In this document: piece by piece, positions 8,871-16,856 of the stretch
Position numbering within the stretch: position 1 is the stretch's first letter
Layout: each line of letters opens with the position of its first letter
Source of the DNA: DASZQY01 sp036511595
Lineage (GTDB): Bacteria > Pseudomonadota > Alphaproteobacteria > Rhizobiales > Kaistiaceae
Direction of reading: 5' to 3'
NCBI GenBank assembly: GCA_036511595.1
Contig: DATCBY010000045.1
Coordinates: 1-64,000, forward strand
DNA: 64,000 nt
Notes under the pieces: generated by a model
Databases searched by the model: none
What the model saw: the letters and a program-made list of their open reading frames with translations, nothing else
Told to the model about the DNA's origin: nothing
Made by a program: the position numbers and the translations under genes

Positions 8871-8882
8871 TCAATCGTATGA
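8871..8882. promoter_or_regulatory. LacI-1 type operator (TCAATCGTATGA)
   Basis: Matches the module-1 motif TCAAnCGnnTGA seen at 15257, 18920 and 18944. It lies in the 245-nt divergent region between the binding protein (start 8751) and SDR (start 8997). Confidence 0.6.
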
Positions 8883-8887
8883 TACGA
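8875..8887. promoter_or_regulatory. 13-bp perfect palindrome TCGTATGATACGA
   Basis: Inverted repeat of 6 bp around one central base, overlapping the LacI-like motif. Its GTATnATAC core resembles operators of FadR-subfamily GntR regulators, so the GntR at 2415-3569 is a candidate binder. No second copy was noticed. Confidence 0.5.
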
Positions 8888-8996
8888 AAGGGCCTTGAAA
8901 CGCTGACCGCGGGCCATGTTCGCCAAATCGCGTCTTCGCGTCGTCGAAGATTTTTTGGGACGTCGAACGCAGAAACAGCAGTGGGGGAGGATCGGA

Positions 8997-9800
8997 ATGA
9001 ATCCGGCAAGTGTGGTGGTAACGGGAGTGGGAACCGGCATCGGTCGGGCGATTATCACGCGTCTCGCCGCCGACGGATGGCACACCGTCGGCATAGAGAT
9101 CAACGGGACACACGCGGACGATGCGCGCAGGCAATTGGGCTCCGGCCATGATGTAATTGCCGGCGACGCTTCCGACCGGAAGGTGCTGGCCGCGGCGCGC
9201 AAACGCGCGGAGGAACTGGCGCAGCTCGGCGCCTGGGTCAACAACGTCGGCGTCGCGCTGATGGGCAATCTTCACGAGCCGAAAGTCGAGGAAGTCGAGC
9301 GCGTCATTGCCGTCAACCTGATGTCGCACTTCTGGGGATCTTCGGAGGCGATCCAGACGTGGGTTGGCCAGCGCCGTACCGGCGCCATCGTCAACGTGTC
9401 GTCCGTACACGGCCGGGCTGCCTTCAACATGTGGGCGGCCTACGACGTGGCCAAAGCCGGCATCGACGCGCTGACCCGCTATATCGCCGTCGAATACGGT
9501 CCGATCGGCATTCGCGCGAACGCGGTAGCGCCCGGTGCGATTGCCACCCCGCTGGTCAAGCAGGTCATCCAGTCCAGTCCCGACCCGGCCGAGGCGGAGC
9601 GCGAGATGTCGGTTATTCACCCGCTGGAGCGTATCGGCCAGCCGGAAGAGGTCGCCGCCGCAGCGTCGTGGCTTCTGTCGGAGGAAGCGTCGTTCGTGAC
9701 GGGCCAGTCGCTGGCCGTCGATGGTGGACTGACCTCGCGAAGCTACCGCTACGCACCCGATGCGGAATTGCTCAAACGTTACGGCAAGCCGGTCAGGTAG
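8997..9800 (+). CDS. SDR-family NAD(P)-dependent oxidoreductase
   Basis: Short-chain dehydrogenase, 267 aa. ATG 8997 has a strong ribosome-binding site (GGGGGAGGATC); in-frame sequence upstream is not coding-like. Motifs: TGVGTGIG near residue 9, Glu after beta-2 (GIEI), NNVG in the NAG position, Ser in NVSSVHG, and YDVAK as YxxxK. It is divergent from the sugar-binding protein and shares its operator region, so it probably belongs to the same sugar or sugar-acid pathway. Its stop overlaps the convergent CoA-transferase stop by 8 nt. Confidence 0.85.
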   Translation: MNPASVVVTGVGTGIGRAIITRLAADGWHTVGIEINGTHADDARRQLGSGHDVIAGDASDRKVLAAARKRAEELAQLGAWVNNVGVALMGNLHEPKVEEVERVIAVNLMSHFWGSSEAIQTWVGQRRTGAIVNVSSVHGRAAFNMWAAYDVAKAGIDALTRYIAVEYGPIGIRANAVAPGAIATPLVKQVIQSSPDPAEAEREMSVIHPLERIGQPEEVAAAASWLLSEEASFVTGQSLAVDGGLTSRSYRYAPDAELLKRYGKPVR

Positions 9801-11007
9801 GCCCGGCGACCACGCCTTCGTCGTGCAGGCGCCCGATCTCCGCGGCCGGCAGCCCGAGGATTTCGACGAGAATTTCATCTGTGTCGGCGCCCAGCCGCGG
9901 TGCGGTGGCGGGTGCCACGCGCGGCGCTGAACTGAAGTCGAGCGGGGAGCCCGGCGTCAGATACGCGCCGGAGCCGGGGTGCTCGATCCGCGCAAACATC
10001 GGATTGCGGGTCGAGGCGCGGGGATCTTCTCGCAGTGCTTCGGCGAACGTCCGGTAAGGTCCCCATGACGCGCCGGCGATGGTGAGTTGCCGCTCGACCT
10101 CCGACATCGTCCGTGCCGCGAACCACGGCGCGAGTGCATCGGCGATCGCGTGCCGCGCGTGGAAGCGGCCAGTCTGTGTGTCGAGGTTCTGGCCGGTCTT
10201 TCGCGCCAGCGCCGCGGCGTCGGTTCCGGTTGCGGTGACGAGCGCCCGCCATTGCCGTTCGGTCAGTCCGACCACCATGATGCGCCGGTTGTCGCGTGTC
10301 TCGAAGTCGCGTCCGAAGGCGCCGTAGAGATAGTTGCCGTCCTTGTTCGGAGTGCCCGCGCCAAGCTCGGCCTCGGCCAAACGCCCGAGATTCGCCGTCA
10401 TCGCCAACGCTACGTCGGAGAGCGCCAGCTTGACCAATGACCCGTCGTGGGTCCGTGCCCGATGGCGGTCGGCCGCGAGAATACCCACCGCCGCAAGTGT
10501 CCCCATCGCGATGTCCCACGCCGGCAAAATACTGTTTACCGGTTTGGCAGTGTCGGCCGGGCCGGTGATCGCGGGGAAGCCGGTGGCGGGGTTGACGGTG
10601 TAGTCCATCTCGCTCGAGCCGTCGTGGTTGCCGCTGAGGACCATCATGATGAGGTCGGCGCGCCTCGCCTTCAGCGTCTCGTAGCTCAGCCAGCCGCTTG
10701 CTGGAAAGTTGGTGAGGAAGATACCCCCGTCGGGGCCGGGGTGCGCGATGAGCGCCGTCGCAATTTCCTGTCCGGCGGGGTTGCGCAGATCGATCTGGAT
10801 GGAGCGCTTGCTCTTGTTGAGCCCCGCCCAGAAAAGACTGTTGCCGTTCTTGTCGAGGGGCCAGCGCCCGGCGTCGAGGCCGCCGCCGATCTGGTCGAAA
10901 CGGATGACTTCCGCGCCAAGCTGCGCCAGCGTCATGCCGCCGAGTGGCGCCGCGACGAAGGCGGACCCTTCGACGACGCGCATTCCGGCGAGGATGCCGC
11001 CGGTCAT
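9793..11007 (-). CDS. CaiB/BaiF (class III) CoA-transferase
   Basis: Transfers CoA between a donor acyl-CoA and a free carboxylate through an aspartyl-CoA intermediate; 404 aa. The catalytic Asp is at about residue 165 (PAWDIAMGT), near the family position (169 in formyl-CoA transferase). ATG 11007 overlaps the MaoC stop (ATGA). It is the last gene of the operon E1-beta, E1-alpha, CatC-like, CitE-like, MaoC, CoA-transferase. The combination with a double-hotdog hydratase and CitE-type lyase resembles mesaconyl-CoA/citramalyl-CoA metabolism, suggesting a C4-C5 dicarboxylate substrate (inference). Confidence 0.85.
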   Translation of the reverse strand: MTGGILAGMRVVEGSAFVAAPLGGMTLAQLGAEVIRFDQIGGGLDAGRWPLDKNGNSLFWAGLNKSKRSIQIDLRNPAGQEIATALIAHPGPDGGIFLTNFPASGWLSYETLKARRADLIMMVLSGNHDGSSEMDYTVNPATGFPAITGPADTAKPVNSILPAWDIAMGTLAAVGILAADRHRARTHDGSLVKLALSDVALAMTANLGRLAEAELGAGTPNKDGNYLYGAFGRDFETRDNRRIMVVGLTERQWRALVTATGTDAAALARKTGQNLDTQTGRFHARHAIADALAPWFAARTMSEVERQLTIAGASWGPYRTFAEALREDPRASTRNPMFARIEHPGSGAYLTPGSPLDFSSAPRVAPATAPRLGADTDEILVEILGLPAAEIGRLHDEGVVAGPT

Positions 11008-12008
11008 GCCATCAATCCGACGAGGCGCCAGTCGAGAACCGGCGTGCTCTCGGTGGTTCCTGCACCGCGTGCATTGACCTGCACACGGAGATGGACGAGG
11101 CCGCCGACCGGCAGAGCCTCGCATTTCTCGACCGTAATCTCCGAGTTCAGTGTGTCGCCCTCGTGCACCGGTCCGGTGTGATCGCAGCTGGCCCAGCCGA
11201 GAAACGTGACGAGGCCGGGCAGGGCGCGGGTTACCTGGGCCGCCGCGAGCCCGATCGTGTGGCCGCCATAAACCAACCGCTTGCCGTCGGCGGTTGCGGC
11301 GCTGTCGTGGTGAACCGCGGCAAGATTGAGCGTCAGGCGCGCCAGCTCCGGCGCGCTGGAAACGAGATCGCCGGCTTCGACCCGATAGGACACTCCGGAT
11401 TCGATCGCCGTAAAGTGGGGGCCGGGAACGCCTTCGCGAAATGCCGCGAGGTTCCAGGCGGCGATCGCCGGCGCCAAGGACGTTTTGTCGAGCGGTGTCA
11501 GCGGCGGTTCCATCTCGCCGCCCGTCTTGATTGGGGCACTGTCCCGCGCCGGCAGTAGCGCACAGCGATGATAGTCGAGCACGACCGCGCCGTTTTGGTC
11601 CGTCGTCACAATCTGCATCACGACCAGGCCGCGGGGCGATCGCCCCGGACGCGCGGTCGACGGTCGCAATCCGACGATCCGCGTCTTGGTTCGCAGGGTG
11701 TCGCCGATCGCGGGGTGCCGGCGAAGGATCAGGCCGCGATAGAAGAGATTGGCGATGGCGCGACCGGTGACCAGCGTTGATTGACCGATGGAGGTGTCCC
11801 AGACGAGCATCGGAGGCGCCAGCGCCATGCCGGCAACCTTTTGCGACAGCTCGCTGTCGGAGGCAAGATGCAGGCGGCCGCCAACGATGGCGCGATGCGC
11901 CGCGGTGAGTCCGTCCGTCAGCGTGATGCCGGGCGCGTCATCAAAGCGATCACCGACGGAAAGGTCGTCGTACCACGGCCCGCCGACGGCGACTGCCGGC
12001 GCGCTCAC
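11004..12008 (-). CDS. MaoC-family double-hotdog acyl-CoA hydratase (mesaconyl-CoA hydratase-like)
   Basis: Hydratase/dehydratase of 334 aa, about twice the size of a single MaoC domain, with an N-terminal hotdog (YDDLSVGDRF) and a C-terminal hotdog (LVYGGHTIGLAAAQVTRALP, GPVHEGDTL). The size and layout match mesaconyl-CoA (methylmalyl-CoA) hydratases. GTG 12008 overlaps the CitE stop (GTGA). With a CoA-transferase after it and a CitE-type lyase before it, the likely reaction is hydration of an unsaturated dicarboxyl-CoA to a beta-hydroxyacyl-CoA that the lyase cleaves. Confidence 0.75.
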   Translation of the reverse strand: MSAPAVAVGGPWYDDLSVGDRFDDAPGITLTDGLTAAHRAIVGGRLHLASDSELSQKVAGMALAPPMLVWDTSIGQSTLVTGRAIANLFYRGLILRRHPAIGDTLRTKTRIVGLRPSTARPGRSPRGLVVMQIVTTDQNGAVVLDYHRCALLPARDSAPIKTGGEMEPPLTPLDKTSLAPAIAAWNLAAFREGVPGPHFTAIESGVSYRVEAGDLVSSAPELARLTLNLAAVHHDSAATADGKRLVYGGHTIGLAAAQVTRALPGLVTFLGWASCDHTGPVHEGDTLNSEITVEKCEALPVGGLVHLRVQVNARGAGTTESTPVLDWRLVGLMA

Positions 12009-12850
12009 GTTGGCTCCGTCATGCCGGCGCGGCGGAGCGTGCGTTCCGCCATGAGGCGCATGGCCTCGTCGACCATGCCGCTGCCGACCCGACTGGCGCC
12101 CCCGCCGCTCCGCCGCAATTCGTCGAGGACGGCGCGGGCACGATCGACCTCATCCGCCGTCGGCGTCAGTATTTCATTGATAACGGCAACCTGCGTCGGA
12201 TGGATGGCCCATTTGCCCTCGAAGCCCTGGTCGCGCGCGCGCGTTGCTTCGGCCCTCAGCGGCTCTGGCGCATCGAGCTTAAAGAACGGTCCATCGATCG
12301 GCTGCAGGCCGTGCGCACGGGCAGCGATGACCACCAGATCCTGGACCGTTCGCCACGATGCAGTGGAACTAGTCGGCCGCCCGAGGGAGGAGGCGAGGTC
12401 GGCGTAACCGAGGATCAATGTCTGCAGTTGCGGCGACGCCGCCGCGATGAGGGTGGCGTTGGTGACTCCTTTCGCCGTCTCGATCAGCGCCTGTAGGCCG
12501 ACCGCGGCGCCGGCGAGGTAGGCCGCCGTAACTACGTCGGAAGGCGTCTCGACCTTGGGGATGACAACCGTAAGTCGGTCGTTGGCGACCTTGGCGACCG
12601 CGGCGATGTCGTCGCGGCCCCATGGGGTCGTCAACCCGTTTACTCTGACGCTCACAGTGCGATCGCGCCAGGCATCGCTCGCCACGGCACTGGCAACACG
12701 GGCGCGTGCCGCAGCCTTGTCGGCCGCCGACACCGCGTCTTCGAGGTCGAGGATGATCTCGTCGGCGTCGAGCGTCAGCGCCTTCGCCATCATCTTGTCG
12801 GATGCGCCGGGCACTGAAAGGCAGCATCGTCGCCGCCGCAGGGGATGCAT
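12005..12850 (-). CDS. HpcH/HpaI (CitE-like) acyl-CoA lyase
   Basis: TIM-barrel C-C lyase of 281 aa in the CitE / malyl-CoA / citramalyl-CoA lyase family. Visible motifs are SVPGASDKMMAKA, ILDLEDAV (metal-coordinating acidic patch), the conserved Arg in VRVNG, VIPKVE and the C-terminal GKWAIHP. Expected to cleave a beta-hydroxyacyl-CoA into acetyl- or propionyl-CoA plus glyoxylate or pyruvate. ATG 12850; the next gene overlaps its stop. It follows the CatC-like gene by 36 nt in one operon. Confidence 0.85.
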   Translation of the reverse strand: MHPLRRRRCCLSVPGASDKMMAKALTLDADEIILDLEDAVSAADKAAARARVASAVASDAWRDRTVSVRVNGLTTPWGRDDIAAVAKVANDRLTVVIPKVETPSDVVTAAYLAGAAVGLQALIETAKGVTNATLIAAASPQLQTLILGYADLASSLGRPTSSTASWRTVQDLVVIAARAHGLQPIDGPFFKLDAPEPLRAEATRARDQGFEGKWAIHPTQVAVINEILTPTADEVDRARAVLDELRRSGGGASRVGSGMVDEAMRLMAERTLRRAGMTEPT

Positions 12851-12886
12851 CAGTCGCGCCTCAGAGCGATAGAGCGGCCGGCGAAG

Positions 12887-13177
12887 CTACGCCGTCCACT
12901 GCCGCGGGTCGTTCGGGTGCGCCGCCATCGGACGGACCTGCACCTTCAGCCAAGGATAGAACGGAAGCGAAGCGATTGCCTCATGTAAGGCGGTGGCATC
13001 GTCCGCTTCCCACAGGCCAACGTTCTTCCATTCTCCCGGGACGCGCCACACGCGTTTGAGAATTCCCGCAGCCGCCAGCTCGCGGGCGCGCTCGCTTTCC
13101 GCGGCGGCTATTGCCGCCCGGCGCTCGGGGTCGCCGTCCGGTGGCCATTGGACGTGGATTTCGACCAGAAATTCCAT
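12887..13177 (-). CDS. Muconolactone delta-isomerase (CatC)-family protein
   Basis: 96 aa, the same length as characterised CatC, and alignable end to end: MEFLVEIHV start, ERARELAAAG, the VWRVPGEWKN segment, ALHEAIASLPFYPW, and a C-terminal HP. Classical members isomerise muconolactone to the enol-lactone in the catechol branch of the beta-ketoadipate pathway, but no CatA/CatB genes are here. In this operon it may isomerise another lactone. ATG 13177 lies inside the 3' end of the E1-alpha frame (70-nt overlap), an unusually long overlap for this window. Confidence 0.75.
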   Translation of the reverse strand: MEFLVEIHVQWPPDGDPERRAAIAAAESERARELAAAGILKRVWRVPGEWKNVGLWEADDATALHEAIASLPFYPWLKVQVRPMAAHPNDPRQWTA

Positions 13178-14190
13178 CGTGTGTCTTCTCCACCCGAGCC
13201 CGCGCTGACGTGCGCGAAGATTTCCTTCTGATCAGGCTCCGGCGCGGCAAGCACGCTGTCCGCGTCCTTGTCCACCGCCTTCGCCACGCTGTCTTTCATG
13301 GTCGCGAGATCATTGGCGCCGATCGCCTTTTCGTCCACCAGAACCTTCGCGAACAGGTCGATCGGGTCGCGCTTCATCCAGGCATCGAGTTCGCCCGGCA
13401 GGCGATAGGTAGCCGGGTCGGAGCGCGAGTGGCCGGAATAGCGGTAGGTCTTCATCTCCAACAGCGACGGGCCGTCGCCCTTGCGCGCCCGGGCCACCGC
13501 TTCCGTGACGGCCTTGGCGACCGCGTCGACGTCCTGCCCGTCGACGATCACGCCCGGCATGGCGTAGCTCGCCGCCCGTACCGCGATGTCGCTGACCGGC
13601 GTGGTCAGGTTGATGCGGCTGTATTCGCCGTAGAGGTTGTTCTCGCAGATGAACACGATAGGCAGCTTGCGAATCGCCGCAAAATTCAGCGCCTCGTGAA
13701 AGGCGCCGATGTTGGTCGAGCCGTCGCCAAAAATAGCAACCGCGACGCGGTCGGTGCCGCGCGCCTTAGCCGCCATAGCGGCGCCGCAGGCGATCGGCAG
13801 GCCGGCGCCGACGATAGCGAAAGTCGGCAGCAAGCCGACCGAAGCTTCCATCAGGTGCATGGACCCGCCAAGCCCGCCGGCGCAGCCGACGGTGCGCCCA
13901 CAGATCTCGCCGAGCACCTGCACTGGATTGGCACCCAGCGCCAAAGCGTGCCCGTGGCCGCGGTAGGTGCAGGTAACGACGTCGTCGGGATCAAGCGAAC
14001 GAGCAATGCCAACCGACACGGCTTCCTGGCCGTTGCAGAGGTGTGTGCTGCCGCGAACCATGCCGTCCGCGAAAAGCTTCTGAATGCGCGTTTCGACGGC
14101 GCGGATTTCGACCATCCGCTTCAGTTGCTCGATGCGATCGCCAAGCGCGGCGCGGCGGGCGGTAGGGACGTCCGAATTGAGAATTGTCAT
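13108..14190 (-). CDS. Thiamine-diphosphate 2-oxoacid/acetoin dehydrogenase E1, alpha subunit
   Basis: Alpha chain of a heterotetrameric E1 (360 aa) that decarboxylates a 2-oxo acid (or cleaves acetoin) on ThDP and reductively acylates a lipoyl domain. The ThDP motif GDGS...N is clear (FGDGSTNIGAFHE...ENN), preceded by YRGHGHALALG and GGSMHLM. ATG 14190 overlaps the E1-beta stop (ATGA). The C-terminus runs about 25 residues past the usual family end into the CatC-like gene. A free lipoyl domain is at 19096, but no E2 acyltransferase or E3 gene is nearby. Confidence 0.85.
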   Translation of the reverse strand: MTILNSDVPTARRAALGDRIEQLKRMVEIRAVETRIQKLFADGMVRGSTHLCNGQEAVSVGIARSLDPDDVVTCTYRGHGHALALGANPVQVLGEICGRTVGCAGGLGGSMHLMEASVGLLPTFAIVGAGLPIACGAAMAAKARGTDRVAVAIFGDGSTNIGAFHEALNFAAIRKLPIVFICENNLYGEYSRINLTTPVSDIAVRAASYAMPGVIVDGQDVDAVAKAVTEAVARARKGDGPSLLEMKTYRYSGHSRSDPATYRLPGELDAWMKRDPIDLFAKVLVDEKAIGANDLATMKDSVAKAVDKDADSVLAAPEPDQKEIFAHVSAGSGGEDTRWNFWSKSTSNGHRTATPSAGRQ

Positions 14191-15194
14191 GATGCTTGTT
14201 TCCACCAGGCTTGCGGGGACCGTCCGGTCGAGACCAGCGCGTCGATCTGTTGCGTCACGTAGGGAGCATTCGGCAGGTAACGTGCCTCCAGGCCGCCGTT
14301 ATAGGGAACCGGCGCATCGGGGAGGGTGATGCGGTGCGGCGGCGCCTTCAGCGCGCCGAACGAATGGCTGAGGATGGTCGAGACGACCGTGCCGCCCCAA
14401 CCGGTGCCCACGGGGGCTTCCTCGACAGTGACCAGCCGGCCCGTGCGCGCCACCGATTTGGTGACGGCTGCCTCGTCCCAGGGCCACAGGGAGAGCATGT
14501 CGATCACCTCGATGCTCGCGTTGGATTTCTCCGCCGCCTCAGTGACGACGCGGGTCATTGCGCCGCAGGTAAGGACGGTGACGTCTTTGCCCTCGCGCAC
14601 CGTCTCGGACTTGCCGAGCGGAATGCGGTATTTCTCATCGACGTCGAACTCCTCGCGCTCGCCGTAGAGTACGCGCGGCTCAAGCACGACCACCGGGTCC
14701 GGATCCTCGATCGCGGAGCGAAGCAGGCCGTAAACCGTGCGGGCGCCGCTGGCCACGCAGACCTTGAGGCCGGGGGTGCCGCGAAACCAGTGATCGAGCA
14801 TCTGCGAGTGCTGGCAGCCGAAACCCTGGCCGGCGCCGGCGGAGGCGCGCATGACCATAGGCACGGTGAACTTGCCGCGTGACAGGTAGCGCATCGTCGC
14901 CGCTTCGGTCGTGAGCTGGTCGAGCGCAACGCCGGTGAATTCGACGAACATCATCTCGACGATCGGCTTCATGCCGCAGACCGCGGCTCCCACGGCGGCG
15001 CCCATGAAACCCATTTCGGAAATCGGCGTGTCGATGACGCGATCGGGACCGTGCTTCTCGAGAAGGCCCTCGGTCACCTTGAACGGTCCGCCTGCGGCGG
15101 CGACGTCTTCGCCCATGACGATAACCAGCGGGTCCTCGGCGAGGGCGTCGTCAAGCGCCTTCATCACCGCCTGACGCATGCGCATCAAAGCCAC
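14187..15194 (-). CDS. Thiamine-diphosphate 2-oxoacid/acetoin dehydrogenase E1, beta subunit
   Basis: Beta chain of the E1 (335 aa), first gene of the operon 15194-9793. Transketolase pyrimidine domain (VIVMGEDVAAAGGPFKVTEGLLEKHG, DTPISEMGF) and C-terminal domain (IDMLSLWPWD, VEEAPVGTGWGG) are both present. The GTG start at 15194 has a GGGGAGGAAA ribosome-binding site. A LacI-1 type operator (15257-15268) lies 63 nt upstream in the 3' end of the preceding lacI-family gene, so the operon probably has its own promoter there. Confidence 0.85.
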   Translation of the reverse strand: MALMRMRQAVMKALDDALAEDPLVIVMGEDVAAAGGPFKVTEGLLEKHGPDRVIDTPISEMGFMGAAVGAAVCGMKPIVEMMFVEFTGVALDQLTTEAATMRYLSRGKFTVPMVMRASAGAGQGFGCQHSQMLDHWFRGTPGLKVCVASGARTVYGLLRSAIEDPDPVVVLEPRVLYGEREEFDVDEKYRIPLGKSETVREGKDVTVLTCGAMTRVVTEAAEKSNASIEVIDMLSLWPWDEAAVTKSVARTGRLVTVEEAPVGTGWGGTVVSTILSHSFGALKAPPHRITLPDAPVPYNGGLEARYLPNAPYVTQQIDALVSTGRSPQAWWKQAS

Positions 15195-15233
15195 TTTGTA
15201 TTTCCTCCCCTGGTGCGGTCTTTGGCCATTACT

Positions 15234-16301
15234 CTAGCCAGACCCCCGTTTCTTCGTCAATCGTTTGATTCCGCGCGGTCGTGCGGTGGAACCGCGCAAT
15301 TTCAACTGGGGCGGCGTCCGTACGATCGCGCTTCCGGGCGAGGCGCCGTCGATCAGCTGGATGACCAGATCGACGGCCTGTTGTGCCATCTCGTCGACCG
15401 GCAGGGCAATCGTCGTCAGCGTAGGGCTGAGGAAATCGGCAAGGTCGCTGTCGTGCAACGCAACCAGCGACATGTCGCGCGGAATGTCGACACCTATCCG
15501 GCGGGCCGCGCGCAGCACGCCCATGCCGATGCCAAACGTCGATGCGAAAATTGCCGTTGTATGGGCGTGGTCGTGGAAGATTTGTTCAGCGGCGGCGCTG
15601 CCGACCGCGGCATCGACTCCAGGCTCGTCGAGGGGAATCACGTCGATGCCCGCCTGCGCTCCGGCGGCGACGAAGCCGGCGCGGCGCCGGCGGCTGGTCT
15701 CGATCGCCTCGGGACCGAAGACACCAGCGACCGTCTTGTGTCCGAGTTCGGCAAGATGGCGTACGGCAAGCGCCGCGCCGGCCGCGTCGTCGACCGTCAC
15801 GGTCGGGTGGACGCCGCGCACGCGCCGGTTCAGCATCACCACGGGGCCGAACCCGCCGTTGGCAATGCGGCGAAGAAAGCCGTCGCCATGGACGCCGCTC
15901 GCGGTCAGCAGTCCGTCCACCCGGCCTTCCTGAAGCAGGCGGGCGAAAGTCGCTTTCTCCTCCCCGTCGACATGGGTGCCGAAGACGAGGCCGAAGCCGC
16001 GTTCGCGCGCCCGTGCCTCCGCCGCGCGGATGATCTCGGCGTACATCGGATTGGTGAGGTTCGGCAGCATGAGGCCGAGCGTCCAGGTACGTGCCATGCG
16101 CAGGCCGCGCGCCACGACGTTAGGCTGATAGCCAAGTGTCTGCGCCGCTTCCAGAATTCGCTGCCGGGTGGCGGCGCCGGCGCTCGCCTTGGGATGATTG
16201 TTGAGGACGCGCGATACCAGGCTTACGTCAACCTCAGCCAACGCCGCCACGTCGCGGATCGTTATCCTCTTACGGTTTGCCGGTTTGGTCGCCGCGGGCA
16301 T
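15234..16301 (-). CDS. LacI-family transcriptional regulator (LacI-1)
   Basis: Effector-responsive repressor of 355 aa: N-terminal helix-turn-helix (ITIRDVAALAEVDVSLVSRVLNNH), hinge (GYQPNVVARGLR), then a periplasmic-binding-protein-like sensor (LGLMLPNLTNPMYAEI ... LVALHDSD). ATG 16301 has an AAGGA ribosome-binding site; an upstream in-frame ATG (16361) lacks one. It lies amid three transcription units whose promoter regions carry TCAAnCGnnTGA palindromes (8871, 15257, 18920/18944), a typical LacI operator form, so it is the likely regulator of module 1. Confidence 0.88.
   Translation of the reverse strand: MPAATKPANRKRITIRDVAALAEVDVSLVSRVLNNHPKASAGAATRQRILEAAQTLGYQPNVVARGLRMARTWTLGLMLPNLTNPMYAEIIRAAEARARERGFGLVFGTHVDGEEKATFARLLQEGRVDGLLTASGVHGDGFLRRIANGGFGPVVMLNRRVRGVHPTVTVDDAAGAALAVRHLAELGHKTVAGVFGPEAIETSRRRRAGFVAAGAQAGIDVIPLDEPGVDAAVGSAAAEQIFHDHAHTTAIFASTFGIGMGVLRAARRIGVDIPRDMSLVALHDSDLADFLSPTLTTIALPVDEMAQQAVDLVIQLIDGASPGSAIVRTPPQLKLRGSTARPRGIKRLTKKRGSG
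15257..15268. promoter_or_regulatory. LacI-1 type operator (TCAATCGTTTGA) inside the regulator's 3' end
   Basis: Reverse complement of the 18944 site (TCAAACGATTGA). It falls within the last codons of the LacI gene and 63 nt upstream of the E1-beta start, the expected position for control of the E1/CoA operon. Confidence 0.6.
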
Positions 16302-16373
16302 TGATCGAATTCCTTCGCCGCGGCCTGTTTCCGACGCACGCCCCCGTCTGTCAATTGGCACGGCGAAACGCGG

Positions 16374-16847
16374 CTAGGTCGGCTTGTAGTCCGCGAACGT
16401 TCTGGCCGCCTGGATGAGTTCGACGCGGAACCCATCGGGATCGATCATGTAGACGGCACGGCCGCCCTTGTTCGGCCCGATCGTGGGGGTGACCGGCGGC
16501 GATACACTTTTCACGCCGGCCTTCGTCAGCATCTCGTAAATTGGGTCGAGTTCATCGACGTGGAAGGCGATATGGCCGTTGCCGATGTTGCCATTCGCCA
16601 TATCGACGGTCTTCTCGGGAATGTTCTGGTATTCGAGCAACTCGAAGAACATGTCGGTCCCGGGCACGCGCAGGATGGCGCCATGCAGGCTGACCGTGGG
16701 GTAGCCGACCAACTCACTGATGTAGGGTTCCCGGGGGTTCCACCGGAAAACGAGTTCGAGGCCGAGCAGGTCGCGGTAAAACTCCAGCGATCGGTCGATG
16801 GAACGGACTGTGAAGCCGGCATGGTGCGTCTTGGTGAGTTTCGCCAC
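16374..16847 (-). CDS. VOC-superfamily (glyoxalase/dioxygenase-fold) protein
   Basis: 157 aa with two beta-alpha-beta-beta-beta modules: HHAGFTVRSIDRSLEFYRDLLGLEL at the N-terminus and GHIAFHVDELDPIYEML then VYMIDPDGFRVELIQ at the C-terminus. The His near residue 9, the Glu in FELLEYQ, the His of GHIAF and the Glu in RVELI fit a metal site. Substrate unknown. GTG 16847 with GGAG upstream; 9 nt after the SDR, before lacI. Possibly an isomerase or epimerase of a pathway intermediate. Confidence 0.75.
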   Translation of the reverse strand: MAKLTKTHHAGFTVRSIDRSLEFYRDLLGLELVFRWNPREPYISELVGYPTVSLHGAILRVPGTDMFFELLEYQNIPEKTVDMANGNIGNGHIAFHVDELDPIYEMLTKAGVKSVSPPVTPTIGPNKGGRAVYMIDPDGFRVELIQAARTFADYKPT

Positions 16848-16856
16848 GATTTGCTC

